Below, one piece after another: positions 45,432 through 54,920 of a DNA stretch of 64,000 bases (positions are counted from its first letter, which is position 1; each line of letters opens with the position of its first letter). Below the pieces are notes generated by a model. The model worked only from the letters and a program-made list of their open reading frames with translations. It did no database searches and had not been told where the DNA came from. The DNA is taken from positions 124,001-188,000 of the forward strand of contig NZ_LQRT01000003.1 in assembly GCF_001632745.1 (NCBI RefSeq), written 5' to 3'. A program made the translations under genes and the position numbers. This DNA comes from Aquimarina aggregata (GTDB taxonomy: Bacteria; Bacteroidota; Bacteroidia; Flavobacteriales; Flavobacteriaceae).

Positions 45432-46091
45432 TTATTTTTTGGTCAAAACCAAGTTATTTATAAAATCTTCTTTGATTTCGGTAAAATCATTAAATACATA
45501 ATCTGCTTCATGCAAAACTTGACGATTACCAATCCCTATACTAATCATATTGGCGCTATTTGCCGCCTGAACTCCTGCAACAGAATCTTCAAAAACCACA
45601 CAGTTTTCTGGAGAAATACCTAGTTCTTTTGCTCCTATAAGAAATACTTCAGGATCTGGTTTGGCTTTTGATACATTTGTTCCATCCACAATAGCTTCAA
45701 ATTTTTCTTGCAACTGAACTTTTTCAAGAATTATTCTTGCGTTTTTACTAGCTGAACCCAATGCGATACCTTGGTTTTTTGAAATCAAGTAATCTAATAC
45801 TCTTGGCACGTCAGGAAGAATTTCTGTCGTATCCATTTTTTTTATGTATTCTAGGTATTCTTCATTTTTATCTGTCATTAACCTAGTAAACTCTTCTTCT
45901 GAAATGGTTTTATTACCCCATTCTAATATTTTTTCTAAAGATCGTATTCGGCTAACCCCTTTAAGTTGTTCATTTTGTTCTTCAGAAAAAGAAATTCCTA
46001 AGTTATTAGCAAGGTTCTGCCATGCTAAAAAATGATATTTTGCGGTATCCACAATAACACCATCTAAATCAAATATGAAAGCTTTTTTCAT
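45432..46091 (-). CDS. pgmB: Beta-phosphoglucomutase
   Basis: A 219-residue HAD-superfamily enzyme with FDLDGVIVDT (nucleophile D8, acid/base D10), the LGSASKN motif and the KPDPEVFL plus FEDSVAGVQAA end motifs. It converts beta-glucose-1-phosphate from maltose phosphorolysis into glucose-6-phosphate. Its ATG overlaps the stop of the upstream transporter gene by 1 nt (TAATG). Confidence 0.94.
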   Translation of the reverse strand: MKKAFIFDLDGVIVDTAKYHFLAWQNLANNLGISFSEEQNEQLKGVSRIRSLEKILEWGNKTISEEEFTRLMTDKNEEYLEYIKKMDTTEILPDVPRVLDYLISKNQGIALGSASKNARIILEKVQLQEKFEAIVDGTNVSKAKPDPEVFLIGAKELGISPENCVVFEDSVAGVQAANSANMISIGIGNRQVLHEADYVFNDFTEIKEDFINNLVLTKK

Positions 46092-47671
46092 TAATTCTTT
46101 ATTTCTTTTGGATTATAAGTAATAGCGTCTTTATTAGTTATCAAAAAATTACACAATCCCGCAATGATTAGACTTATACCTGCTATTATCATTGCATTAA
46201 TTGCTTCATCACCTAAAAGCTTATAGGTAAAATTAATTCCGCCCAACGCGGCTATAATTTGAGGTATCACAATAAACATATTAAAAATACCCATGATTAC
46301 TCCCATTTTCTTTGGGTCAACAGAGCTTGAAAGCATTGCATATGGCATAGATAAAATACTACCCCATGCAAACCCAATTAAAGAAAATGAAAGGATTAAC
46401 CATTCTGGAGATGGGATAAAATACATCGATATAAAACCAATACCTCCCAAGATAAGAGATACCATATGTACATATTTTCTATTTATTCTCCTTTTTGATG
46501 TATAAAATACTAATATTAAAGCAAATACCATAGAAGACAATCCATAAACTCCATTATAAGAACCTACTAGATTAGAGGATTTCTGAAATTTATTATTACT
46601 TACCCAATACCATGTTTTTTCTTGATCAAAATCTTGAGCAATAGATGTTAAGTAATTACCTCTCTCTTCTGTATTTTTAATAGCATTATATTGTTCTTTA
46701 TAAAGGTGTACTAAGTTTAAATCATTAACCAAAGTATCTTGTAAAGCATTATTAAAGAATAATGTATCCTGTTTGGCAATAGTTAAAAACTCTGTTTGAT
46801 ACTTTTTTATGAGATCTGTATTTTTACTTTCTACGGCATAAAGCTCTTTGGTTGGGTTTGGTGTTTTAAAAATATGTTCTGTTAATGCTGGATTGGTTAA
46901 TCCCCACATAGTAAAAAAGGCAAACCAGCTAAAAAACTGAACCACCCCAAGTTTTTTCATGGTTAGTGGCATATTACCTATGTTACCCAAAATATCAGAA
47001 ATGAAACTATTTTTCTTTTGCTTTTCTTTTTCAAACTCTTCCATATCCTCTGGAGGATACTCTTTTGTAGTAAATACAGTATATAAAATACTGACCAAAA
47101 AAATACAAGCTCCAACTGCAAAAGCCACTTTTACAGACATTGGCAAAACACCACTTGGAGCAGAATCACTAGCACCCAGTTTTGATACCATCCAAGGTAA
47201 ACTACTTGCTACAAAGGTTCCGACTCCAATTATCAAGGTTTGAACTAAAAATCCGTAAGACCTTTGAGAATCTGGCAATTTATCAGCTACTAAGGCTCTA
47301 AAGGGCTCCATTGATATGTTAATAGAGGCATCTAAAATCCATAACAACCCAGCTGCAACCCATAAAAAAGGTGAATGTGGTACTATAAAAAGAGCTATAG
47401 AACTTAAAATAGCTCCTACCAAGAAGTAAGGCCTTCTTCTTCCCCATCTTGGACTCCAAGTTCTATCGCTTAAATAACCTATTATAGGTTGAACTAACAA
47501 ACCTGTTAAAGGTGCTGCCAACCACATGATCGGAATATCATAGATTTCGGCTCCTAATGTTTGAAAAATTCTAGACATGAAACCGCCCTGTAAGGCCATT
47601 CCAAATTGTATTCCTAAGAAACCGAAACTCATGTTCCAGATTTCCCAAAAACTTAACTTACGCTTATTCAT
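46091..47671 (-). CDS. MFS sugar transporter (maltose/SLC45-like)
   Basis: A 526-residue inner-membrane transporter of the glycoside/SUC-like MFS branch. Helix 1-2 contains NMSFGFLGIQFGMALQGG and the loop motif is GYLSDRTWSPRWGRRRPY. Between the two six-helix halves, just after helix 7 (MWGLTNPAL), there is a hydrophilic insertion of roughly 90 residues, probably periplasmic. It presumably imports maltose for GH65. I chose ATG 47671 over a TTG one codon earlier. It is coupled to pgmB by a 1-nt overlap. Confidence 0.88.
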   Translation of the reverse strand: MNKRKLSFWEIWNMSFGFLGIQFGMALQGGFMSRIFQTLGAEIYDIPIMWLAAPLTGLLVQPIIGYLSDRTWSPRWGRRRPYFLVGAILSSIALFIVPHSPFLWVAAGLLWILDASINISMEPFRALVADKLPDSQRSYGFLVQTLIIGVGTFVASSLPWMVSKLGASDSAPSGVLPMSVKVAFAVGACIFLVSILYTVFTTKEYPPEDMEEFEKEKQKKNSFISDILGNIGNMPLTMKKLGVVQFFSWFAFFTMWGLTNPALTEHIFKTPNPTKELYAVESKNTDLIKKYQTEFLTIAKQDTLFFNNALQDTLVNDLNLVHLYKEQYNAIKNTEERGNYLTSIAQDFDQEKTWYWVSNNKFQKSSNLVGSYNGVYGLSSMVFALILVFYTSKRRINRKYVHMVSLILGGIGFISMYFIPSPEWLILSFSLIGFAWGSILSMPYAMLSSSVDPKKMGVIMGIFNMFIVIPQIIAALGGINFTYKLLGDEAINAMIIAGISLIIAGLCNFLITNKDAITYNPKEIKN

Positions 47672-47694
47672 CAAGTAAATCTTTGATTATTAAC

Positions 47695-47718
47695 TTGATA
47701 AGCGAAATTGCTTATCAA
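47695..47718 (-). promoter_or_regulatory. Inverted repeat before the sugar transporter gene
   Basis: TTGATAAGC and GCTTATCAA separated by 6 nt, 24 nt before the transporter ATG and about 70 nt beyond the lacI stop. There is no U tract, so it is not a typical terminator. It may be an operator or a leader hairpin. Confidence 0.45.
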
Positions 47719-47791
47719 AACTTATTTAGTAGAAAGTGAAAATATAAGTTTTGACTGAGGGCAAATATATATTATTTTTCAATATATCGTA

Positions 47792-48823
47792 TTACCGTTT
47801 CGTTTTTTTTGTTGATTGTCTTTGTATTAAACTTGTATCTATTATTACTGTTCTATATTCTTCGCTTACGGTATCATCGCCTTCTAGTTTATCAATAAGT
47901 AACTTTGCTGCTCTAATACCCATATCTTCACCATGTTGACTTATCGTAGTTAAACTCGGTATAAAATGCTTTGATAATATACCATCGGTAAATCCAATTA
48001 TAGATATATCATCAGGTATTTTTTTTCCTTGCTCATTAAGAACTTTGGCTGCAGTTACGGCAAATAACTCATTTACTGCAAAAACCGCATCTATATCCTT
48101 ATTTCTTAGGAACTCTGAAATTTCCGCCTCACAATTATCTACATCTTCTATTTTAAGAATTAATTCTTCTTCTTCCTGTATATCATATGCGCGTAAAGCT
48201 CTTAAATAACCATTTGTTCTTAGTTTACCGACACTTATATAATCTACTGTCGTTAGAATAGCTACTTTTCTACATCCTATAGATAAAAGGTGATTTGTAG
48301 CCGCTTGAGCTCCTTTTGCATCATCTATTATGACTTTATCACATACAATTTCATCTATAATTCTATCAAAAAGAACAACAGGCATGCCTTGATTCATGGT
48401 TTCTTCGATATGATGATAATCCTTTTTAAGTTGAGTTTCTTTAGCCACTGATAAAATAAATCCATCAGCACTTCCGCTAGCAAGCATTTCTAAATTGATT
48501 ACTTCTTTATCAAAGGAATTGTTTGATGAACAAATGATTACATTATATCCTTTTTCATTAGCCACTTTTTCAACACCTCCAATAACGGTGGTAAAAAAAT
48601 GATGCACTATTTCTGGAATGATAACTCCTATTGTTTTTGTTTTTCTATTCTTTAAACTTAGCGCTATATTATTAGGTTTATAGTTGTACAACTTTGCAAA
48701 AGCTTTTACTTTTTGTCTAGTATCTAAACTTATCTCGACACTATCTTTTAATGCTTTTGAAACGGTAGAAATAGAAACATCCAGTTCTTTTGCTATTTGT
48801 TTTAATGTAACTTTTTGCTTCAT
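47792..48823 (-). CDS. LacI-family transcriptional regulator
   Basis: A 343-residue regulator. The helix-turn-helix TLKQIAKELDVSISTVSKAL occupies residues 6-25, the hinge helix with its LSLKNRKTKTIG region follows, and a periplasmic-binding-protein-like sugar domain forms the rest. It resembles the MalR-type regulators of Bacteroidetes maltose loci. The perfect palindrome at 49019-49034 between it and susC is the obvious binding site. The gene sits at the junction of the two divergent arms. Confidence 0.93.
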   Translation of the reverse strand: MKQKVTLKQIAKELDVSISTVSKALKDSVEISLDTRQKVKAFAKLYNYKPNNIALSLKNRKTKTIGVIIPEIVHHFFTTVIGGVEKVANEKGYNVIICSSNNSFDKEVINLEMLASGSADGFILSVAKETQLKKDYHHIEETMNQGMPVVLFDRIIDEIVCDKVIIDDAKGAQAATNHLLSIGCRKVAILTTVDYISVGKLRTNGYLRALRAYDIQEEEELILKIEDVDNCEAEISEFLRNKDIDAVFAVNELFAVTAAKVLNEQGKKIPDDISIIGFTDGILSKHFIPSLTTISQHGEDMGIRAAKLLIDKLEGDDTVSEEYRTVIIDTSLIQRQSTKKTKR

Positions 48824-49140
48824 CTGTTTTCGTTTATGACTTACTTAATTAAACATTCAAAATAATCGTAATAGCTAATATGCTAAAAGCTTTCTGATCC
48901 TTATGATTATCCTCACCAAAGTATTTCTTATTGATCAAAAAACAAATTTAAGCAGGAAAACATGGCAGATGAATAGAAATTCACTTAAAATTTTAGCGGA
49001 ATTTCAAAAGTTTTCCACACGCAAACGTTTGCGTTACCTACCTAGTCTAAAGTGCCCAAAAATTAACATAGAATTTACATACTTTGGTTGCAGAAAGTGA
49101 AAATATAGGACTAAAAACAATCAAAAACTACTTTAATTTT
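48824..49140. other. 317-nt divergent region between lacI and susC
   Basis: It contains the LacI-type operator at 49019-49034. A near-consensus -7 element, TACTTTGG (49079-49086), follows 45 nt later toward susC. A short open frame at 48903-49100 spans the operator and is probably not a gene. Confidence 0.5.
49019..49034 (+). promoter_or_regulatory. LacI/MalR-type operator
   Basis: ACGCAAACGTTTGCGT, a perfect 16-bp palindrome with the central CG typical of LacI-family operators, 107 nt before the susC ATG and about 185 nt before the lacI ATG on the other strand. Its distance upstream of the likely -7 element would suit an activator as well as a repressor. Confidence 0.85.
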
Positions 49141-52068
49141 ATGAAAACATTTACTAAAAGCGCAATGCTTTTATTGTGGTTGGTGCCAATGAGCTTTTTT
49201 GCTCAGTCTACTGTTGTGGGGACAGTGACTGATGCAGGAAGTGGTCAACCCATTCCGGGTGTAAATATCATTGTAAGGGGAACATCAAACGGAACATCTT
49301 CCGATTTTGATGGTAACTATTCTTTGGGTAACGTCAAAGATGGGGAAAGTATTATATACTCTTATGTTGGTTTTATAGAACAGGAAGTGGCTTACACTGG
49401 CCAAGCTACAATAAACATTGTATTAGAAGAAGATGCTGCCGAGCTCGAACAAGTTGTACTTATCGGGTATGGTGCTACCAGAAAAAAAGATCTAACCGGA
49501 TCTGTTGCTTTAATTACAACAGAAGACTTTAATACCGGTAATAATGTTACGGCAGAAAATCTATTTACAGGTCGAGTTGCCGGTGTAAATATTAATACCA
49601 ATGGTGGGCCTGCCGGAAATTCTCAGATTAGAATTCGTGGAGGGGCATCATTAAACGCCTCTAACGATCCTTTAATTGTTGTAGACGGTTTGCCAATTAA
49701 TGATCCTAATGATACGAACAACGGTTCTAGATCAGTCTTATCTGCTATTAACCCAAATGATATCGAATCATTTTCTATTCTTAAAGATGCATCAGCTGCA
49801 GCCATATATGGTAACCGTGGTGCTAATGGAGTAATAATTATTACTACCAAAAAAGGAAAAAAGAAATTACAAATAAGCTTAAACTCTAAAACATCTATTA
49901 ACACACAAACTGATGGAGTTGATGTGTTTTCTGCAGATGAATTTAGAGCTTATGTTGCCGAAAATTTCCCAGATCGTGTTGCTGACCTTGGAAATGCTAA
50001 TACAGATTGGCAAGATGAAATATATAGAGATGCATTTTCTTCAGACCATAACTTATCGGTAAGTGGTTCTATTTTAGACGCATTACCTACTCGATTGTCT
50101 ATCGGACGATCAGATCAAGAAGGAATTAGAAAAACATCTAAGTTCGAAAGAACTACAACGTCGCTGTCTTTAAACCCAAGATTATTTAATAATCATCTAA
50201 AAATAGATGTAAATGCAAATCTTAATTTTGAAAAAAACAGATTTGCACCTGGTGTAGAAGGGTCGGCTATTACTTTTGATCCAACACAACCTGTTTTTGA
50301 TCCTAGTTCTCCTTTCGGAGGATTCTTTGAATACACAGACAGTAATGGTTTTGCACAAGCAAACGTGCAAAGAAACCCTGTTGCTCAGTTACTACAAACT
50401 AGAAATATCGCCAATGTTAGAAGATATTATGGTAATGCAAAATTTGATTATCAATTACACTTCTTTCCAGATGTAAGGGCAGTACTTAATTTAGGATTAG
50501 ATACTAGTGAAACAAATAGATTTGAAGAACGATCTACAGAAAGTGCAAATACTTTTAATTCTAATCTAGGAGAATTTAATGGTTTTAAATCAGATACAGA
50601 TTTCACATCAAAAAATAGATTACTTGATGCCTATTTAGTGTACAATAAAGATATCGGAAATTTAGGAGTTGAAGCTACTGGAGGATATTCTTATCAAAAA
50701 TTTGAAGTAGAGCGATTTGAGACTTTTGATCAACGCGATCCAAACTTAGAACCAGATGTTACAATAGAACCAGATGTTGTATTATTGGCATATTTCTTAA
50801 GAGCCAATTTAAAACTAAGTGATAAGTATTTTTTAAGTGGATCCATTCGTAGAGATGGTACTTCTAGATTTGCTGAAGATGTTAGATTTGGATATTTCCC
50901 TTCTGCTTCTTTCGGATGGCAGATTAGTGAGGAGAACTTTTTACAAAATTCTTCTACATTGAGTAATCTTAAACTACGATTGGGATATGGAGTCACTGGT
51001 CAACAAGATTTAGGAACATTTGCTAATGGTTATTTAGAACGCTATAGAACTGCTGGTCAAAATACGCAGTATATACTAAATGGAGAAGTTATAAATATTG
51101 TGCAAGCTCAATTTAGAAATGAAGATTTAGAATGGGAAAAGATCACAGAATATAATATTGGACTAGATTACGGATTATTTAATGATAGAATCTCTGGAGC
51201 AATTGATGTTTTCAAAAAAGAATCTAATGATTTATTATCATCAGCTCCAGTTCCTGATGCTGTAAACTTTTCTAATCAAGGTTTCCAAAACATAGGGAAA
51301 TTTACCACCGAGGGGGTAGAATTTTCGATAAGTGCAGATATTATCAAAAACAATAACCTGAATTGGAATCTAAGCTATAATGTGACTTTTATAGATCAAG
51401 AAATAGAAGAATTAGCATTTGGTCAAGATATTATAACCGGTGGAATTAGCGGGGGAATTGGTAATAATATCCAAATCCAGAGACAAGGAGAATCTCCTTT
51501 CTCATTCTTTACTTTTGCTCAAATATATGATGACAATGGTAGACCCATTGAAGGTGCCTATGCAGACCTTAACAGAGATGGTGTTATTAACAATAATGAT
51601 AGATATATCTCCGGAAAACCAGCGGCTGATATTACTATGGGACTTCAATCTAGTTTAAACTATAAGAACTTTGATTTTAGTTTTAATATGAGAGCTAGTA
51701 TAGGTAATGAAATCTATAATAATGTAGAATCTCAAAATGCACAGATTGGTAATACTTTTAGAACTGTATTTAACAATACTCCTGTTAGCGTTTTAGAAAC
51801 CAATTTCACAAATACTCCAAACGTTATTCTTTCTGACTTCTATATAGAAGATGCTTCATTTTTAAGAATGGATAACATCACTTTAGGATATACATTAAGA
51901 GATGTAATGAAAGGTGTTTCGAGCCTTCGTCTATGGGCTGGTGTTCAGAATGCATTTGTTATTACTGATTATTCTGGTCTTGATCCAGAAATTCAAAATA
52001 ATGGTATTGATAATACCATTTTTCCTAGAGGACGCACCTACCTGTTGGGGTTAAACTATAACTATTAA
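49141..52068 (+). CDS. susC: SusC/RagA-family TonB-dependent outer-membrane transporter
   Basis: A 975-residue TonB-dependent transporter. A signal peptide of about 20 residues ends in FFAQ. An N-terminal carboxypeptidase-regulatory-like domain (about 22-100) precedes the TonB box/plug (VLIGYGATRKKDLTGSV, later RIRGGASLNASNDPLIVVDG), and a 22-strand barrel ends with the SusC tail FPRGRTYLLGLNYNY. It takes up maltodextrins together with SusD. I chose ATG 49141, which starts the signal peptide; an upstream extension to 49084 is unlikely. Confidence 0.96.
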   Translation: MKTFTKSAMLLLWLVPMSFFAQSTVVGTVTDAGSGQPIPGVNIIVRGTSNGTSSDFDGNYSLGNVKDGESIIYSYVGFIEQEVAYTGQATINIVLEEDAAELEQVVLIGYGATRKKDLTGSVALITTEDFNTGNNVTAENLFTGRVAGVNINTNGGPAGNSQIRIRGGASLNASNDPLIVVDGLPINDPNDTNNGSRSVLSAINPNDIESFSILKDASAAAIYGNRGANGVIIITTKKGKKKLQISLNSKTSINTQTDGVDVFSADEFRAYVAENFPDRVADLGNANTDWQDEIYRDAFSSDHNLSVSGSILDALPTRLSIGRSDQEGIRKTSKFERTTTSLSLNPRLFNNHLKIDVNANLNFEKNRFAPGVEGSAITFDPTQPVFDPSSPFGGFFEYTDSNGFAQANVQRNPVAQLLQTRNIANVRRYYGNAKFDYQLHFFPDVRAVLNLGLDTSETNRFEERSTESANTFNSNLGEFNGFKSDTDFTSKNRLLDAYLVYNKDIGNLGVEATGGYSYQKFEVERFETFDQRDPNLEPDVTIEPDVVLLAYFLRANLKLSDKYFLSGSIRRDGTSRFAEDVRFGYFPSASFGWQISEENFLQNSSTLSNLKLRLGYGVTGQQDLGTFANGYLERYRTAGQNTQYILNGEVINIVQAQFRNEDLEWEKITEYNIGLDYGLFNDRISGAIDVFKKESNDLLSSAPVPDAVNFSNQGFQNIGKFTTEGVEFSISADIIKNNNLNWNLSYNVTFIDQEIEELAFGQDIITGGISGGIGNNIQIQRQGESPFSFFTFAQIYDDNGRPIEGAYADLNRDGVINNNDRYISGKPAADITMGLQSSLNYKNFDFSFNMRASIGNEIYNNVESQNAQIGNTFRTVFNNTPVSVLETNFTNTPNVILSDFYIEDASFLRMDNITLGYTLRDVMKGVSSLRLWAGVQNAFVITDYSGLDPEIQNNGIDNTIFPRGRTYLLGLNYNY

Positions 52069-52079
52069 AAACATTGGAA

Positions 52080-53744
52080 ATGAAATTATATAAGAATTTT
52101 TTATACGCATTTCTATTTATTGGCATATTCACTTCTTGTGAAGGAGATTTGGATATCGAATTAGAAGATGACGACGACTTCTTGGCAGAAGATGTATTTG
52201 CTCAACCAGGAGGTTATGAGCGCGCTATAGCTGGAGTTTACGGTAATTTATCCGTAGTAGGTCTTATAGGACCTGGTACTTCAAACATTGCTGGTATCGA
52301 TGCAGGTACAGGTAATTATATTAGAGGATTATTTAATCTACAGAATTTATCTACAGATGAAGTGATATTCAATTTTGAAAATGACCCTGGTATACGACAA
52401 GTACAGAAAAATAGTTGGGACGCCAATAATGTTCTTGTATTAGGTTTTTGGGCCAGATCAACTTTTGAAATTTCTCTTGCTAATGAGTTTCTTCGTCAAA
52501 CTACAGATACTAAATTAGACGGACGAGGAGTAGATGCCGCAACAAGAGATGAAATTAGAGTTTATCGAGCAGAAGCACGTGTACTTAGAGCTTTGGCTAA
52601 TTATCATCTACTAGATTTATTTCGTAGAGCTCCTTTTGCTACAGAAAATGATGCTGTAGGATTTACTAGAGTTCCAGAAATAGAAGGTCAGGAATTATTT
52701 GAAAATATAGAATCTGAATTATTAGCTGTAGAAGCAGATTTATTAGATGTAGCACCAGCTAATACGTTACAATATGGTAGAGTAAATAAAGGAGTAGCAA
52801 AAATGATTCTTGCTAAGCTTTATTTAAATGCTGAAGTTTATCTAGGTGATGGTAATGGTAGATATGCAGATTGTTTACGACTTTGTCAAGAAATTATTGA
52901 TAGTGGATATTCACTCACACCAAATTACACTTTCAATTTCCTTGCAGACAATGATACTAATGGTGCCCAAAATGAAATCATTTTTCCTGTTATCGCAGAT
53001 GGCGCTACAGTAAGAAACTTTGGGGGTGCTGGAATCTTAATTCAAGGACAACAAAATGCTGATGCTTCTCTTCAACCAACACCTGCTTCTTTTGGTGTCG
53101 GAGGTTTTGGCAATCTATTTAGAGTACGTAAAGAACTTTCTGAATTATTTGTAACAAGTACATTGTTTCAAAATGATGCAAGAAATAGTCTTGTAACGCA
53201 AGACATTAGTGCTGATCCTGATAGTACTGATCCTCCTGTAGATAGAGATATTAATATTGATCCTGACTTTACAAACACGGGTACAGGTTATTTAATGGCT
53301 AAGTTTTCTAATTTAACTTCTACAGGAACACCAGGAAAAGATGCAACATTTGTTGATACTGATTTCCCATTGTTTAGACTAGCCGATGTGTATTTAATGT
53401 ATGCCGAAGCTCAATTAAGAGGAGGTGGTGGAGATCGTGGTCTTGCCCTTGGATATGTTAATGATCTTAGAGAAAGAGCTTTTGGAGACACTTCAGGAAA
53501 TATTACGGATCCCGAATTAACTTTAGATCTAATCATCGATGAAAGAGGAAGAGAACTTCATTGGGAAGCCCATAGAAGACAAGATCTTATCCGATTCGGT
53601 CTATATACTGGTAGTACATATAATTGGTCTTATAAAGGAGGCCCACAGAATGGATCTTCAATATCAGAGAATTTTAAGCTATACCCAGTTCCATCTTCAA
53701 GTAGATCAGCAAATCCAAATCTTGGACAAAACACAGGGTTTTAA
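52080..53744 (+). CDS. susD: SusD/RagB-family glycan-binding lipoprotein
   Basis: A 554-residue surface lipoprotein with lipobox FTSC (C20), followed by a strongly acidic EGDLDIELEDDDD stretch that resembles the lipoprotein export signal for surface display. The rest is the TPR-like SusD fold, with EARVLRALANYHLLDLF and the C-terminal ERGRELHWEAHRRQDLIRFG motif. It forms the lid of SusC and captures oligosaccharide. It lies 11 nt after susC. A TTG two codons earlier is not the likely start. Confidence 0.96.
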   Translation: MKLYKNFLYAFLFIGIFTSCEGDLDIELEDDDDFLAEDVFAQPGGYERAIAGVYGNLSVVGLIGPGTSNIAGIDAGTGNYIRGLFNLQNLSTDEVIFNFENDPGIRQVQKNSWDANNVLVLGFWARSTFEISLANEFLRQTTDTKLDGRGVDAATRDEIRVYRAEARVLRALANYHLLDLFRRAPFATENDAVGFTRVPEIEGQELFENIESELLAVEADLLDVAPANTLQYGRVNKGVAKMILAKLYLNAEVYLGDGNGRYADCLRLCQEIIDSGYSLTPNYTFNFLADNDTNGAQNEIIFPVIADGATVRNFGGAGILIQGQQNADASLQPTPASFGVGGFGNLFRVRKELSELFVTSTLFQNDARNSLVTQDISADPDSTDPPVDRDINIDPDFTNTGTGYLMAKFSNLTSTGTPGKDATFVDTDFPLFRLADVYLMYAEAQLRGGGGDRGLALGYVNDLRERAFGDTSGNITDPELTLDLIIDERGRELHWEAHRRQDLIRFGLYTGSTYNWSYKGGPQNGSSISENFKLYPVPSSSRSANPNLGQNTGF

Positions 53745-53773
53745 TAAACAATCAAAATTTAATTTATACAGTC

Positions 53774-54895
53774 ATGAAAAAGATATCAATTTTAATATTT
53801 GCATTTGTAGCTTCGCTATGCTTCAATGCATGTGTAGAGGACGAAGAACCAACATTTGTAATTCAACCAAATCAATCTGAAGGTCCATTAATTGTTACTG
53901 CTAATTCATCAGTGACTCTTAATAAGGATTTAGCAGACGAACAAGCATTTACTATGGTATGGGATGATGCGGGTTATAATATCGATACGCCTATATCCTA
54001 TTCTATTGAAGCTGGTGCAGCAGGAACAGATTTTGCAACACCAGAACAAATTGCGGTAACAACTAGCCGTTTTTATTCATGGACCGTTGCAGAGCTTAAT
54101 GGTATTGCATTAACGTTAGGATTAGCGCCAGATACAGAAGCTTCATTTGAACTTCGAGTTACTTCATCATTAGGAACTAGTGGAGGTGCTGCATTGACGT
54201 CAAATCCAATTGCCCTTACAGTAACACCATATAACACAGTAGTTGTTCAAAAAGACCTTTTCTTAGTTGGTAATGCTACTGCACCTGATTGGAATAACGG
54301 TAGTGAAGCTAGTCAGCACCCTAACCCTGCAATCGTAAGAGATCCTAATAATAAAAATTTATTTACATATACTGGTAAATTTTTAGGAGGATCTAATGCG
54401 TTCAAACTTCTTGAAATCACAGGGCAATGGCAACCACAATGGGGAACCAATGATGGTAGCTCATTATCTGTAAATGATGGTACTGGTTCTGATCCAGGTA
54501 CTTTTAGTGTAGCAACAGACGGTTTCTATACATTAACTGTTAACCTTGACGATAACACGTTTTCTATTGCCGATTTTGATGCTAGTGCTGCCCCGACATT
54601 CACAACAATTGGTATTATTGGTGATTCTACTCCTGATGGATGGGACTCGGATACAGACATGACGCAATCAACTTTTGATGAGCATTTATGGTACATATTA
54701 GGTGTGAATTTGGTAGATGGAGAAATGAAGTTCAGACATAGTAATGATTGGCCAGGCAACTGGGGAGGTACCACTGGAGTTAGTGGTAATGCTACAACAG
54801 ATGGTAACCCTCCAAATATCCCTGTAATTGCAGGTACTTATGATATTTGGTTTAATGATCTAGATGGTGGTTACATTTTTATTCCAAGAGGATAG
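53774..54895 (+). CDS. SusE/SusF-like outer-membrane starch-binding lipoprotein
   Basis: A 373-residue lipoprotein (lipobox FNAC, C20, followed by VEDEE). Residues about 30-155 form a SusE-type immunoglobulin-like domain. The rest holds two beta-sandwich modules of the SusE/F starch-binding kind, with paired motifs such as LFLVGNATAPDWNNGSE and IGIIGDSTPDGWDSDTD, each followed by a WFNDLDGG- or FKLLEITGQW-like strand. It probably binds starch at the surface to feed SusCD. It follows susD by 29 nt. Confidence 0.88.
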   Translation: MKKISILIFAFVASLCFNACVEDEEPTFVIQPNQSEGPLIVTANSSVTLNKDLADEQAFTMVWDDAGYNIDTPISYSIEAGAAGTDFATPEQIAVTTSRFYSWTVAELNGIALTLGLAPDTEASFELRVTSSLGTSGGAALTSNPIALTVTPYNTVVVQKDLFLVGNATAPDWNNGSEASQHPNPAIVRDPNNKNLFTYTGKFLGGSNAFKLLEITGQWQPQWGTNDGSSLSVNDGTGSDPGTFSVATDGFYTLTVNLDDNTFSIADFDASAAPTFTTIGIIGDSTPDGWDSDTDMTQSTFDEHLWYILGVNLVDGEMKFRHSNDWPGNWGGTTGVSGNATTDGNPPNIPVIAGTYDIWFNDLDGGYIFIPRG

Positions 54896-54920
54896 ATACT
54901 TATAAATTTAAAAAGTTGAA

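Noticed and set aside
48903..49100. 65-residue open frame between lacI and susC
   Set aside because: It spans the LacI operator, has no family features, and occupies the expected regulatory region.
53539..53880. 113-residue frame across the susD end
   Set aside because: It is out of frame with susD and overlaps the signal peptide region of the next gene.
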